A stretch of 64,000 nt of DNA from Dyella kyungheensis (GCF_016905005.1 NZ_JADIKC010000007.1:186001-250000), one strand, 5' to 3'. Shown: positions 9,516 through 19,837, counted from the stretch's first letter. Notes: generated by a model not told the origin, from the sequence alone. Made by a program: numbers and translations.

Positions 9516-9555
9516 TTGACCGATGAAAGACCTCATTATGATAGACATCAGCTAT
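9516..9555 (+). promoter_or_regulatory. Putative oxyR promoter with an OxyR-like site
   Basis: ATAGACATCAGCTAT at 9541-9555 matches the ATAG-N7-CTAT half of the known OxyR recognition pattern. A plausible sigma70 promoter, TTGACC (9516-9521) and TATGAT (9537-9542) with a short 15-base spacer, overlaps it, so bound OxyR could block its own transcription. The second half-site expected 22 bases away is poorly conserved. The region is shared with the divergent aminopeptidase gene. Inference from motif matching only. Confidence 0.5.
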
Positions 9556-9578
9556 TGGAAAAATGAGCGATTCCGCCC

Positions 9579-10523
9579 ATGAACCTGCGCGACCTGCACT
9601 ACCTCGTGGCCCTCGCCGAACATCGCCATTTCGGTCGTGCGGCCGAGGCCAGCTTCGTCAGCCAACCCACCCTCTCCACCCAGATCAAGAAACTTGAGGA
9701 CGAACTGGGCGTGGCGCTGGTGGAGCGCACGCCGCGCAAAGTGTTGTTGACGGAGACCGGCCGTGAGATCGCCCGTCGCGCACGCGGCGTGCTGTCGGAG
9801 ATCGACGAGATCAAGGCGATTGCGCAGCGCACCCGCGATCCGGAATCGGGCACCCTGCGGCTGGGCATTTTTCCCACCCTGGGCCCGTACCTGCTGCCGC
9901 ACCTGGTGCCGCTGGTGCGCAAGCATTTTCCGCGGCTCGAACTGCTGCTGGTGGAAGAGAAGACCGAGCAGGTCATCCGCATGCTGCGCGAGGGCTCGCT
10001 CGACGCCGGCATCCTCGCACTGCCGCTGCACGAGGAAAGCCTGCACACGCAATTCCTGTTTGAAGAACCGTTCGTGCTCGCCGTGCCCGAGAATCATCCG
10101 CTGGGCCAGAAGCACAAGCGCCTGAAGCTGGACGACCTGGAAGACGAGAGCCTGCTGCTGCTCGAAGACGGCCACTGCATGCGCGACCAGGCGCTGGAGG
10201 TGTGCCAGCTCGCCGGTGCCGGCGAACGCTCGGGTTTCCGCGCCACCAGCCTGGAAACCTTGCGGCAGATGGTGGCCGCGAATGTGGGCATCACGTTGTT
10301 GCCCACGCTCGCGATCAAGCCGCCGGTGTCGCGCACCGACAACGTGCGCCTGCTGGAATTCGCCGGCCATCCGCCCAGTCGCCGCATTGCGCTGGCGTGG
10401 CGCAAGAGTTCGTCGATGGGCCTGTTCCTCAAGCGCTTCTCGGAAGTGATCAGCGATCTGCCGCCCGGCCTGCTGCAACCGGGCATCACGGAGAGCAAGC
10501 CCACGCGCCAGGCCACTCGCTGA
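9579..10523 (+). CDS. oxyR: Hydrogen peroxide-sensing transcriptional regulator OxyR (LysR family)
   Basis: LysR-type regulator of 314 residues. The winged helix-turn-helix (about 1-60) reads LHYLVALAEHRHFGRAAEA...SQPTLSTQIKKLE, very close to OxyR. The effector domain carries GHCMRDQALEVC with Cys200 and Cys209, matching the peroxidatic C199 and resolving C208 of E. coli OxyR. Peroxide oxidation to the disulfide activates genes such as catalases and alkyl hydroperoxide reductases; none are adjacent here. The start codon has only a weak ribosome binding site. An OxyR-like box lies 24 bases upstream of the start, which suggests autoregulation. Confidence 0.95.
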   Translation: MNLRDLHYLVALAEHRHFGRAAEASFVSQPTLSTQIKKLEDELGVALVERTPRKVLLTETGREIARRARGVLSEIDEIKAIAQRTRDPESGTLRLGIFPTLGPYLLPHLVPLVRKHFPRLELLLVEEKTEQVIRMLREGSLDAGILALPLHEESLHTQFLFEEPFVLAVPENHPLGQKHKRLKLDDLEDESLLLLEDGHCMRDQALEVCQLAGAGERSGFRATSLETLRQMVAANVGITLLPTLAIKPPVSRTDNVRLLEFAGHPPSRRIALAWRKSSSMGLFLKRFSEVISDLPPGLLQPGITESKPTRQATR

Positions 10524-10530
10524 GGTGTCG

Positions 10531-11130
10531 ATGCAGCGTTTCATCCTGGTCGGCCTGCTGCTGATCGCGCTGCTTGGCGGCGTGAACTGGTGGCGCCACC
10601 GCGCCATCGTCCACGCTCCCGGCATGCTGGCGGCCGACGTGCCGACGCAGATCGATCTGCACGACGGCACCACGCTGCGACGCGACGACGTCACCCTGGT
10701 CACGCGCGCGCGCTTCGAGCTCACCGCACGCGTGCTGTCGCGCGAGGACTATCGTTTCGACGCCGGCGCAGCGCTGGCGCCGATCGATCTCGCACTGGGC
10801 TGGGGGCGCATGTCCGACAGCCAGGTGCTGTCGCAGATCGAGATCGGCCAGGGCAACCGCTTCTATCACTGGCACGTCGATCACTTCCCGATACCGCGCC
10901 GCGAGATCGAACAGTCCAGCGCCAACATGCACATGATTCCCGCCGACGACACCGCCCGGCGCGAACTGGAGCGTGTGCGTGCCGGCGAGGTGATCCATCT
11001 GCAGGGTTTTCTGGTGGACGCCAGCCGCGCCAACGGCTGGCGCTGGCGCACGTCGATGTCGCGCGACGATACCGGCGATGGGGCGTGCGAGCTGGTTTAT
11101 GTGGAGAGTGTGGAAGCGGCTGTGCCGTGA
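10531..11130 (+). CDS. Conserved hypothetical membrane-anchored protein
   Basis: Unrecognised protein of 199 residues. An N-terminal hydrophobic helix (FILVGLLLIALLGGVNWW) should anchor it in the inner membrane, with a periplasmic remainder of mixed alpha/beta character. It contains the aromatic/His stretch FYHWHVDHFPIP and a cluster near GEVIHLQGFLVDAS. Start 10531 is preceded by GAGG at 10522-10525, while an in-frame GTG at 10525 is also possible. It begins 7 bases after the oxyR stop, so it is probably co-transcribed with oxyR. No catalytic motif was recognised. Confidence 0.75.
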   Translation: MQRFILVGLLLIALLGGVNWWRHRAIVHAPGMLAADVPTQIDLHDGTTLRRDDVTLVTRARFELTARVLSREDYRFDAGAALAPIDLALGWGRMSDSQVLSQIEIGQGNRFYHWHVDHFPIPRREIEQSSANMHMIPADDTARRELERVRAGEVIHLQGFLVDASRANGWRWRTSMSRDDTGDGACELVYVESVEAAVP

Positions 11131-11164
11131 GTACGGCCGCGCACCCACAATCTGGCGACACCAC

Positions 11165-11245
11165 TGTGGGAGCGCACTTGTGCACGACAGCAACGTGATG
11201 TCGATACCGCTCCGTCAGGTTGTCGCGCGCAAGCGCGCTCCCACA
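11165..11245. repeat. REP element pair (inverted), degenerate copy
   Basis: Inverted arms at 11165-11189 (TGTGGGAGCGCACTTGTGCA...) and 11221-11245 (TGTCGCGCGCAAGCGCGCTC...) belong to the same family as 2285, 52198, 59669 and 62720 but have diverged in the palindromic core. The inner spacer contains ACCGCTCCGT, shared with the pair at 52198. It lies between the convergent oxyR-operon and apt genes. Confidence 0.8.
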
Positions 11246-11284
11246 AAAAGCGCCTGCTGATCCCGAGTGCCGGCCAACCGCGCC

Positions 11285-11818
11285 TCAGTACCGCAACAAC
11301 GCCTTCAACGGCGCACTCTCATCCTGCCACCGCTCGCGCCCCTGCAACGCAGCGAGTTCGATCACCACGCTCGCCCCCACCAGCTGCGCACCGAGCTTCA
11401 GCACCAGTGCGCGCGCCGCGGCCACGGTGCCGCCCGTGGCGAGCACGTCATCGACCAGCAGCACGCGTTCGCCGGGACGCAGAGCATCGTTGCGCGCTTC
11501 CAGGCGATCCACCCCGTATTCGAGCTGGTAATCCACCGATACCACCGGCGGCGGCAGCTTGTTGGGTTTGCGCAGCGGCACGAAACCGGCGTGCAGCTTC
11601 TGCGCCAGCGCTGCGCCGAAAATAAACCCACGCGATTCGATCCCGCACACCACCTGCACGCCGCTGCCCTGCCACGGTTCGGCCAGCGCATCGATGCAAC
11701 GGGCAAAGCCGCCGGCATCGGCCAGCAGCGGCGTGATGTCGCGGAACATCACGCCCGGCTTGGGAAAGTCCGGTACGGCGCGAATCAGCGACTGGATCTG
11801 TAGCAGCGTGGCATCCAT
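11285..11818 (-). CDS. apt: Adenine phosphoribosyltransferase
   Basis: Type I phosphoribosyltransferase of 177 residues that makes AMP from adenine and PRPP for purine salvage. The PRPP-binding loop is LLVDDVLATGGTVAA, and the N-terminus (IRAVPDFPKPGVMFRDITPLL) is diagnostic for Apt, as is the length. Cytosolic homodimer in known cases. It runs opposite to the preceding oxyR cluster and in the same direction as the DUF2007 gene, which starts 353 bases upstream and ends 74 bases before apt, so co-transcription is possible. Confidence 0.96.
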   Translation of the reverse strand: MDATLLQIQSLIRAVPDFPKPGVMFRDITPLLADAGGFARCIDALAEPWQGSGVQVVCGIESRGFIFGAALAQKLHAGFVPLRKPNKLPPPVVSVDYQLEYGVDRLEARNDALRPGERVLLVDDVLATGGTVAAARALVLKLGAQLVGASVVIELAALQGRERWQDESAPLKALLRY

Positions 11819-11892
11819 GGTCTGTAACTCCTGCGAGGCCGGGTGGCCACTACGCAGGATACCGCGACACGGGAAACCGGCCGCTGCGCCGG

Positions 11893-12171
11893 TCAGCCGA
11901 ACGCAGGCAGCGGCGCGTCCGGATCTTCATCGGCCTCGCTGATGGCCAGGCGGGCTTCCTGCAGGTCCCGCTCGACCTCGCGGACCACGGCTTCGGCGGC
12001 CGGCAGGCTGGTTTCCGGGACCAGCACGGCCACGTAATCCAGCGCGGGCAACTGCCCCACGGCCCCGGTCAGGTACTCGCCGGACACGAACGCCGGGATA
12101 TCGGCACGCTCCAGCGCATCCTTCACCAGATGGGCGTCGATCAAGGTTTCGGCTCGATAGGCAATGCGCAT
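11893..12171 (-). CDS. DUF2007 domain protein (putative signal-transducing protein)
   Basis: Small protein of 92 residues. MRIAYRAETLIDAHLVKDAL followed by ADIPAFVSGEYLTGAVG...LPALDYVAVLVPE is the DUF2007 pattern, a ferredoxin-like fold of about 65 residues often annotated as a signal-transducing or PII-like protein without demonstrated role. The start at 12171 is chosen because the domain begins there; the longer in-frame sequence runs into low-complexity intergenic DNA. The acidic tail (SEADEDPDAPLPAFG) is probably disordered. Confidence 0.8.
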   Translation of the reverse strand: MRIAYRAETLIDAHLVKDALERADIPAFVSGEYLTGAVGQLPALDYVAVLVPETSLPAAEAVVREVERDLQEARLAISEADEDPDAPLPAFG

Positions 12172-12369
12172 GGGACCCACGCTACCCCTGTGGCGGTATT
12201 CGGGCAAGTTCCCGTTACAGGCGTGTTGCGGGGGTGAAGCGGGCGATTCCCCGATGATCGGCGCCGGTTCCCCGCCCCCGCCAGCGGCTGAAAAACAGCC
12301 AAACACCCCCATCTACCGGACAGGGTAAACTTCACCGTTTCCGCCACCGCGACCGAGCCTCGATTCCCG

Positions 12370-14142
<1,773 letters not shown>

Positions 14143-14215
14143 TCGAGCCGCGTCGATGCTCCCCCCATGCTGCGGGGAGGCATGAAATAGGCTCAATCGT
14201 CACAAGGAACGTTGC

Positions 14216-14773
14216 ATGCTGCGTCAACAGATTCACCTGACTCTTCCGCCGTGGATCGACGAAGTGGTCGACACACAGAAGCGCTACCTCACCGACGAGG
14301 AACGTGTGGCCCTGGCCATCGAACTCTCTCGCCTCAACATCGAGCGCAGCCATGGCGGCCCGTTCGGTGCGGCGGTGTTCGACGGGCAAGGGCGCGTGGT
14401 GTCGGTCGGCGTCAATCGCGTGGTGCCGCAGACCTGTTCCGTGGCGCATGCGGAAATGATGGCGTACATGAGCGCGCAGCAACGCCTCGCCGCGTTCCGG
14501 CTCAACGCCGATGGCGGCCGCTATACCCTCGCCACCAGCGCCCAGCCGTGTTGCCAGTGCTACGGCGCCACCGTGTGGGCAGGCGTGGATGAGCTGCTGA
14601 TCGGCGCCCGTTCCGAAGACGTGGAAGAACTCACCGAGTTCGACGAAGGTCCGCTGCCGGCCGACTGGATCGGCGAGTTGGAGAAGCGCGGCATCGCCGT
14701 GCGCCGCGACATCCTTCGCGACCAGGCGCGCAGCGTGCTGGCGAGCTACGGCCAGAGCGGACAGCACTATTGA
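14216..14773 (+). CDS. Nucleoside/nucleobase deaminase (cytidine deaminase superfamily)
   Basis: Zinc-dependent deaminase of 185 residues. Zinc ligands and the catalytic Glu are in CSVAHAEMMAYM (HAE) and AQPCCQCYGATVWAG (PCxxC). The substrate-pocket region GGPFGAAVFDGQGRVVSVGVN resembles guanine deaminase/TadA-like nucleoside deaminases rather than true cytidine deaminase. An N-terminal helical extension (LTLPPWIDEVVDTQKRYLT) precedes the domain. It is translationally coupled to the next gene, whose TTG start overlaps its stop. The exact base deaminated cannot be assigned. Confidence 0.88.
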   Translation: MLRQQIHLTLPPWIDEVVDTQKRYLTDEERVALAIELSRLNIERSHGGPFGAAVFDGQGRVVSVGVNRVVPQTCSVAHAEMMAYMSAQQRLAAFRLNADGGRYTLATSAQPCCQCYGATVWAGVDELLIGARSEDVEELTEFDEGPLPADWIGELEKRGIAVRRDILRDQARSVLASYGQSGQHY

Positions 14774-15507
14774 GCCGCCTGCGCGCCGCGCTTCCGCTGT
14801 TGCTGCTGGTGATCGCCGGCATCGCCTTGTTCAGCTCCGGGCTGATGGATCGGCTGCATCCGGAACAACTGGTGCAGCACCAGGACCAGCTGCGCAGCGA
14901 GATCGACATCGCACCCTGGCTTAGCCGCATCACCTACATCGGGCTGCTCACGCTGGCCATGTCCACCGGCATCCCGGGCACGGTGATCATCATCATGGCC
15001 GGCGGCTTTGCCTTCGGCGCGGTGGAAGGCACCCTCTATTCGTCGATCGGGCTCACCCTGGGCACGCTGATCCTGTTCCTGGCCAGCCGCTATGCGTTCG
15101 GCGCGGGCAGCAAGCATCCGCCGAAGCTGGTGGACAAACTGCACCACGGCTTCGAGCGCCACCCGGTCGCCTACACCATGTTCCTGCGCTTCGTGCCGGT
15201 GGCGCCGTTCGGCCTGGTCACGGTGGCGCTGGCCTGGCTGCGCTGTCCGCTGTGGCTGTTCATGGGCGCCAGCTGGCTCGGTGGCACCGTCTCCCTGATC
15301 TTCGAGACGTCGATAGGCGCCGGCCTGGGCGAAGCGTTGGCACAGAGCCACGGCCATTTCGGCCCGGAACTGCTGATGCAGCGCGGCGTCTGGATGCCGC
15401 TGACCGCCATCGCCGTGCTGGCCCTGCTCCCGCTGTTGGTCGAACGCTTCACCAGCCGCCGCCACAAGGCTACCCCGGCGACCAAGCCGAGCCATCCGCC
15501 GGGTTAA
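14770..15507 (+). CDS. TVP38/TMEM64 (DedA-like) family membrane protein
   Basis: Integral membrane protein of 245 residues with a first helix at about 6-26 (LPLLLLVIAGIALFSSGL) and several more up to about 230. The central stretch STGIPGTVIIIMAGGFAFG...LASRYAFG and the later FLRFVPVAPFGLVTVALAW are typical of the SNARE-associated/VTT domain, now linked to lipid scrambling or undecaprenyl-phosphate recycling in relatives. The start is TTG at 14770, overlapping the deaminase stop by four bases. The C-terminus is basic (FTSRRHKATPATKPS). Confidence 0.85.
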   Translation: MSRLRAALPLLLLVIAGIALFSSGLMDRLHPEQLVQHQDQLRSEIDIAPWLSRITYIGLLTLAMSTGIPGTVIIIMAGGFAFGAVEGTLYSSIGLTLGTLILFLASRYAFGAGSKHPPKLVDKLHHGFERHPVAYTMFLRFVPVAPFGLVTVALAWLRCPLWLFMGASWLGGTVSLIFETSIGAGLGEALAQSHGHFGPELLMQRGVWMPLTAIAVLALLPLLVERFTSRRHKATPATKPSHPPG

Positions 15508-15616
15508 GTCCTACAACTGCCCTAGGCCATTTGCTACACCAGTCGGCATGCTGCCTGCCCTGGAGAATCGCGCTAGGCTGACTTCGCCTGACGCATACGG
15601 CGTGCAAGGGGATCAA

Positions 15617-17518
15617 ATGGGCGCAGGGGTCAACTCCCGGACGGTGCAATGGTGGCGTCGTACGTCGCTGATGCAGCGGCTTGCGCTGGTGACGCTGATT
15701 CCCACGCTGGTGACGGCCACCTTGCTGGTGGCCATGCTGGCTCCGCAGCAATTGATGACGCTGCGCGGGATGGCGCAGAACACCGCCGAAGCCATCGCGA
15801 CGCAGGCCGCCTCGGTCACCGCGGCGCCCTTGCGCGACATGCAGCGCCGCGAGCTGGTGCGCATCGCCGAATCGATCAGCGACCTGCCGCACGTGGCCCG
15901 CGTGCAGATCCGCGCGGCCGACGGCGAAATCCTGGCCGATAGCCTGGGCCGCAGCGGCGCCGACAACAACGAAAGCCTCACCGTGGTGCGCGACGTGATC
16001 GACAGCGAGCGGCCGGGGCAACCCGTGCTGGGCTCGGTGATGGTGGACGTGAGCCTGCGCGATGCGATCGCCATGCAGCAGGCCAGTCTTCGCCATGCGC
16101 TGGTGGCCTTGGTGATCAGCCTGTTCGTGGCCGCGATCATCGCGTGGCAGGCCGCGCGCTGGATCAGCGCCCCGCTGCGCCGGCTGGTCGACGCCGTGCA
16201 CCAACTGGGACGCGGCGATCGCCACGTGGAAGTGGAGGTCACCGACCAGACTGAAATCGGCGAACTGCAACGCGGCTTCAATAGCGCGGCGATGGCGCTG
16301 TTCGACGTGCAACGCGGTATGGAACGCGAAATCGAACATGCCACGGTGGAGCTGGCCCGCAAGAACGCCGCGCTCGAAGCGGCCAGCGTCGCCAAGGCAC
16401 GCTTCCTCGCCGCCGCTTCGCACGACCTGCGCCAGCCGTTGTATGCGCTCACGCTGTTCTCTTCGGCGCTGGCCGAGGACGAACGCGATCCGGTGCGGCT
16501 GGACCGGATCGCGCACATCCAGGAATGCGTGGAAGCGCTGGACCATCTGTTCAGCGAACTGCTCGACCTGTCGCGCCTGGAAACTGGAGCGATGCAGATC
16601 GAAATCGCCGAGTTCCCGCTCGATCACGTGTTCCAGGAAGTGAGCCGCAACTTCCGCATGATCGCCGAGCAGCACGGCCTGCGCCTGATCATGCGCGCCA
16701 CCAACCTGTGGGTGCGCAGCGACCGCACCATGCTGTCGCGCATCCTCAACAACCTGGTCAGCAACGCACTGCGCTACACCAGCCGCGGCGGCGTGCTGGT
16801 GGTGGCCCGCCATCGCGCGGACGGCACGGTGCGCGTGGATGTGTGGGATACCGGCAGCGGCATCGCGCAGGAACACCAGGTGCGCGTGTTCGACGAGTTC
16901 TATCGCGTCGAAACGCATGCCAACGAACACGACGTCGGCCGTCGTCGCGGCCTGGGCCTGGGCCTGGCCACCGTGCAACGCCTGGCCGAGCTGCTCGATA
17001 CCCAGGTGGAACTGAAGTCCAAGCCCGGTCGTGGCAGCGTCTTCAGCTTCCATCTGCCGGAAGTACCCGCGCAGCACATTCCCGTGGCCAGCGGCGAAGA
17101 CGTTTCGCCGGATGTCTCGGGCATGCGCGTGCTGGTGATCGACGACGAACCGGCGATTCTCTCGGGCATCCGCTATCTGCTGAAGAGTTGGGGCTGCGAA
17201 GTGGCAGTGGCCGAAGATCGCATCCAGGCCCTGCAGGCGGCCGAGGAATGGAACGTGCCGCCGGACATCGTGATTTCCGATCTGCGCCTGCGCGATGGCG
17301 AAAGCGGCCTCGACGTGCTGGCCGCGCTGGATGCGCATTACCAGATCGACGGCAACCCGCCGTTCTCCCGCCTGCTGATCACCGGCGAAACCCGCAGCGA
17401 CCGCCTACGCGAAATCATGGCCGCACGCATTCCCGTGCTGTACAAGCCGGTATCGCCGGAACAATTGCGCGAAGCGCTGATGGTGGCCTGGAGCGCCTCG
17501 CGCATCACCACCGTCTAG
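15617..17518 (+). CDS. Hybrid sensor histidine kinase / response regulator
   Basis: Two-component hybrid kinase of 633 residues: TM1 (about 20-42), a periplasmic sensor of about 110 residues, TM2 (ALVALVISLFVAAIIAW), HAMP, HisKA with His269 in AAASHDLRQPL, an HATPase domain (NNLVSNALRYT, WDTGSGI, GLGLGLATVQRL) and a C-terminal receiver with acidic pocket IDDE and phospho-acceptor Asp555 (ISDLRL). There is no output domain, so the receiver is likely a phosphorelay or modulating step. ATG 15617 is preceded by AAGGGGA. Likely partners are the NarL-type regulator at 19838 or an unlinked regulator. It ends 5 bases before the stop of the convergent DotU-like gene. Confidence 0.92.
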   Translation: MGAGVNSRTVQWWRRTSLMQRLALVTLIPTLVTATLLVAMLAPQQLMTLRGMAQNTAEAIATQAASVTAAPLRDMQRRELVRIAESISDLPHVARVQIRAADGEILADSLGRSGADNNESLTVVRDVIDSERPGQPVLGSVMVDVSLRDAIAMQQASLRHALVALVISLFVAAIIAWQAARWISAPLRRLVDAVHQLGRGDRHVEVEVTDQTEIGELQRGFNSAAMALFDVQRGMEREIEHATVELARKNAALEAASVAKARFLAAASHDLRQPLYALTLFSSALAEDERDPVRLDRIAHIQECVEALDHLFSELLDLSRLETGAMQIEIAEFPLDHVFQEVSRNFRMIAEQHGLRLIMRATNLWVRSDRTMLSRILNNLVSNALRYTSRGGVLVVARHRADGTVRVDVWDTGSGIAQEHQVRVFDEFYRVETHANEHDVGRRRGLGLGLATVQRLAELLDTQVELKSKPGRGSVFSFHLPEVPAQHIPVASGEDVSPDVSGMRVLVIDDEPAILSGIRYLLKSWGCEVAVAEDRIQALQAAEEWNVPPDIVISDLRLRDGESGLDVLAALDAHYQIDGNPPFSRLLITGETRSDRLREIMAARIPVLYKPVSPEQLREALMVAWSASRITTV

Positions 17519-17523
17519 GGCAT

Positions 17524-19290
17524 TCAATCTTTCGGTGCGACGCGGCGCGCCAGCACCCGGTCGGCCGGCAGGAAGCGGTTGAACAAGTCGTCGACGAAGT
17601 CGCCGCTCGGCGCGTCGTTGCGCGAACCGCCGGTGACATACACACCCTGCCAGTGCAGGCGCCGCTCGGCATGCGCCTCGTTCGCGTGGAGACGCTCGAG
17701 GAAGCTGCGCAGTCCGCGCTCAAGCCCATACAGCGATTGCAGGAAGGCGAACGCCTCGCGGCGGCGGCGCGGATCGCGCTCGATCGCCAGCACCGCCTGC
17801 GCGGTGGCCAGCAGCCGCTCGCTCACCGCATCGGCCTGGGCTTCCACGCGCGCATCGAGCGCACCATCTTCGATCACGACCGGACGGCGCCAGCCCAACA
17901 CGCGGCGAAACACCGATGCAGGCAACGTGGAACGGAACGCGGCGTGTCCCGGCAATGCTTCGAGACCGGTGATTACCACGTACACCGGCAACTGCAGCTG
18001 CAGCCGGCGGGTGGCTTCCTCTGCCAGGCGATGCAGGCGATCCGCATGCATCGCCACCGCGTTGTCCGGCTCGCGCAGGCTCTGGGCGGCGATGCAGATC
18101 ACCATGCCGTCCAGCGGAAGTTTGCGGCGCTCGGTCGCCAGCAGGGCCAGCGCCTTGGACCACGGCGCCTCGACGTCGCCGATGCTGGCATGCGGATGGG
18201 CAAGTCGCGGGCCGGGCTCGATGGCCACCAGCGAGCGGAACACCCACCAGTGCCACGGGCGCGTATCGTTGGCACGCGTCAGCTCGCGCGCATGCGGTGC
18301 GGATGCGGCGGCCTGCAACAAGGAACGCACGTCCGCGGCGCTGTCGCCCATGAACAGCAACCACGGGTGACGGGACAGTTGTCGCCATTGGCCGCGACGC
18401 CGGAACGGATGCAGGATCGCGCCGCGCAGGCGGCGCGCGGCGTCCTTCACCGCGGCCGAGAAGCTGCCGATGCCGTAGCCGGCGTCCGTGCTGTCGGCCA
18501 CGCGCGTATGCGCGCGCATCATCACCAGCGATTGCCATGCCAGCACGCCGGTCCAGCCGATCACGCCCAGCACCGCCACGATGATGCCGCTGGCAAACCA
18601 GGCCTGCTCGGACAGGGCATGACTGAACACCGGCGCCACGAAGGCCACGAACACCAGCAGCACCAGCACCGCCGCCACCAGTTGGGCGAGGCGGCGGCCC
18701 ATCCAGGTCACCGGCAGGCGCAGCACGGGCAGGCCCGGCACCATGTACGGCTGGGGTGTCACCGATTCGCGCTGCAAGGCCTGCAGCACCGCCGGCGCTG
18801 CCGTGCTGGCCGGGCAGTACAAGGCCTTGATGCGCCCCAGCTCCCCGGTATCGCCCTGCTCGTAGTAATACTGACCGGCGAAGCCCAGCAGCAAGGCCAT
18901 GCTGAACACTTCGCGCACTTCGTCGTCGCTGCTGCCAAGCCGGCCCAACTGGTCGAAGAACTCGGTGTCCGCGTCGCTGGTGCGGAACAGGGTCTGCTGC
19001 AAGGGGCTCATCGGGCCGCGCCAACCGCCGTGGCGGCTGACCACTTCGTCAAACCACGCGGTGACGGCAAACGCCGCCAGCTCCACCTCGGCCAGCGCCC
19101 TGCCCCGCGAAAACGCAGCGCCCCGGCTTTGTTCCACCAGCGCCAAGGCGCGAGCGTGCACGGACGGCAGCTCGTCGTCGGAAAGATTCTGGCTGGCGGC
19201 CTGCTCGTCAATCAGCAGGCCATATGCGAACAAAGGCGCAAAACACTCCAGCAGCCGCATGGCACCTATCGCCGTCAGAACCTGTTGCAT
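17524..19290 (-). CDS. TssL/DotU-TssM/IcmF N-terminal fusion protein, orphan, P-loop lost
   Basis: Unusual 588-residue protein. Residues about 1-170 match DotU/TssL (FAPLFAYGLLIDE...FAVTAWFDEVV...QTLFRTSDADTEFFDQLGRL...LLLGFAGQYY). Two hydrophobic helices follow (about 206-228 and 240-262). Residues about 300-580 align by eye with the cytosolic GTPase-like part of TssM/IcmF (LPLDGMVICIAAQSL, LPVYVVITGLEALPG). Where TssM has a Walker A motif this protein has LLFMGDSAADVRS, so nucleotide binding is probably lost. The large periplasmic part of TssM is absent. No other type VI genes lie in the window. It sits inside a two-component signalling region, convergent with the hybrid kinase. Confidence 0.72.
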   Translation of the reverse strand: MQQVLTAIGAMRLLECFAPLFAYGLLIDEQAASQNLSDDELPSVHARALALVEQSRGAAFSRGRALAEVELAAFAVTAWFDEVVSRHGGWRGPMSPLQQTLFRTSDADTEFFDQLGRLGSSDDEVREVFSMALLLGFAGQYYYEQGDTGELGRIKALYCPASTAAPAVLQALQRESVTPQPYMVPGLPVLRLPVTWMGRRLAQLVAAVLVLLVFVAFVAPVFSHALSEQAWFASGIIVAVLGVIGWTGVLAWQSLVMMRAHTRVADSTDAGYGIGSFSAAVKDAARRLRGAILHPFRRRGQWRQLSRHPWLLFMGDSAADVRSLLQAAASAPHARELTRANDTRPWHWWVFRSLVAIEPGPRLAHPHASIGDVEAPWSKALALLATERRKLPLDGMVICIAAQSLREPDNAVAMHADRLHRLAEEATRRLQLQLPVYVVITGLEALPGHAAFRSTLPASVFRRVLGWRRPVVIEDGALDARVEAQADAVSERLLATAQAVLAIERDPRRRREAFAFLQSLYGLERGLRSFLERLHANEAHAERRLHWQGVYVTGGSRNDAPSGDFVDDLFNRFLPADRVLARRVAPKD

Positions 19291-19467
19291 GTCGCTCTAT
19301 CGCCCCCGCCGGAACAGCATGCCGCGCTGGCCGGGGATGAGCGCCGAAGTCTACGACGATAGTCGCCGCCGTGCCGATCCGGGCGTGCCTGAGGCGGCGC
19401 CCAGCCCGAAGCACTGGAAATGAGCCTGTCGCCAGGCAAGAGGGCCATCCATGGCGAACCGGCGGAC

Positions 19468-19485
19468 GCGGGTAGGACTACCCGC
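19468..19485. promoter_or_regulatory. Perfect palindrome GCGGGTAGGACTACCCGC, candidate operator
   Basis: Two 8-base arms (GCGGGTAG / CTACCCGC) separated by GA lie in the 547-base space between the divergent DotU-like gene and the NarL-type regulator gene, 178 bases upstream of the former's start and 353 upstream of the latter's. No gene was found in 19291-19837. A two-fold site of this size suits a dimeric LuxR/NarL-type protein. The reverse half-site GTCCTAC also occurs at 15508-15514 before the hybrid kinase gene. Function is inferred from symmetry only. Confidence 0.4.
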
Positions 19486-19837
19486 ATGCCGGGGGTTCCA
19501 ACGGGATCAGGGGAGGCTGGCTGCAGCACGTGGCGGGCTCGGTGGGGCCGGTGACGCTACGCGTGACTTTCATCAAGTTGCCGTTCTCTCGGTGTCCGGT
19601 GTGGATCGCGCCAAGCTTCTGCACGATCCGACTCGCTCCGTTTCACCCAGTCACGGCATCGATGAGCGATTCCCCTATCGCGGTGGAATCTTCGCGGTTG
19701 GCGTCCACGACAGCCATATCCCGTTGAGGCTATGCCGTTCGTACGCACGTCGAGGTTGCCGCGCGAACGGGGTGGGGCTATGTTGCATAAGCGGACGTGC
19801 GGTGATGGGATTACCGTACAGCGCCATGGGGAATGAG

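Noticed and set aside
6194-9526. Open frame of 1110 codons on the plus strand across the aminopeptidase gene
   Set aside because: It is antisense to a gene with intact M1 motifs, is rich in His/Arg/Gln/Ala as expected for a GC-rich shadow frame, and has no family motif.
14159-14180. Terminator after glnS
   Set aside because: The inverted repeat CTCCCC/GGGGAG has no T-tract on either strand, so it was not listed as a terminator.
17524-19290. Part of a complete type VI secretion locus
   Set aside because: No hcp, vgrG, tssB/C, tssK or clpV genes are in the window; the ClpB at 52861 has the middle-domain and C-terminal features of the disaggregase and is far away.
16525-19362. Open frame of 945 codons on the plus strand spanning the kinase end and the DotU-like gene
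   Set aside because: It crosses two convergent genes with good motifs in other frames and has Arg/Ala/Gln-rich composition typical of a shadow frame.
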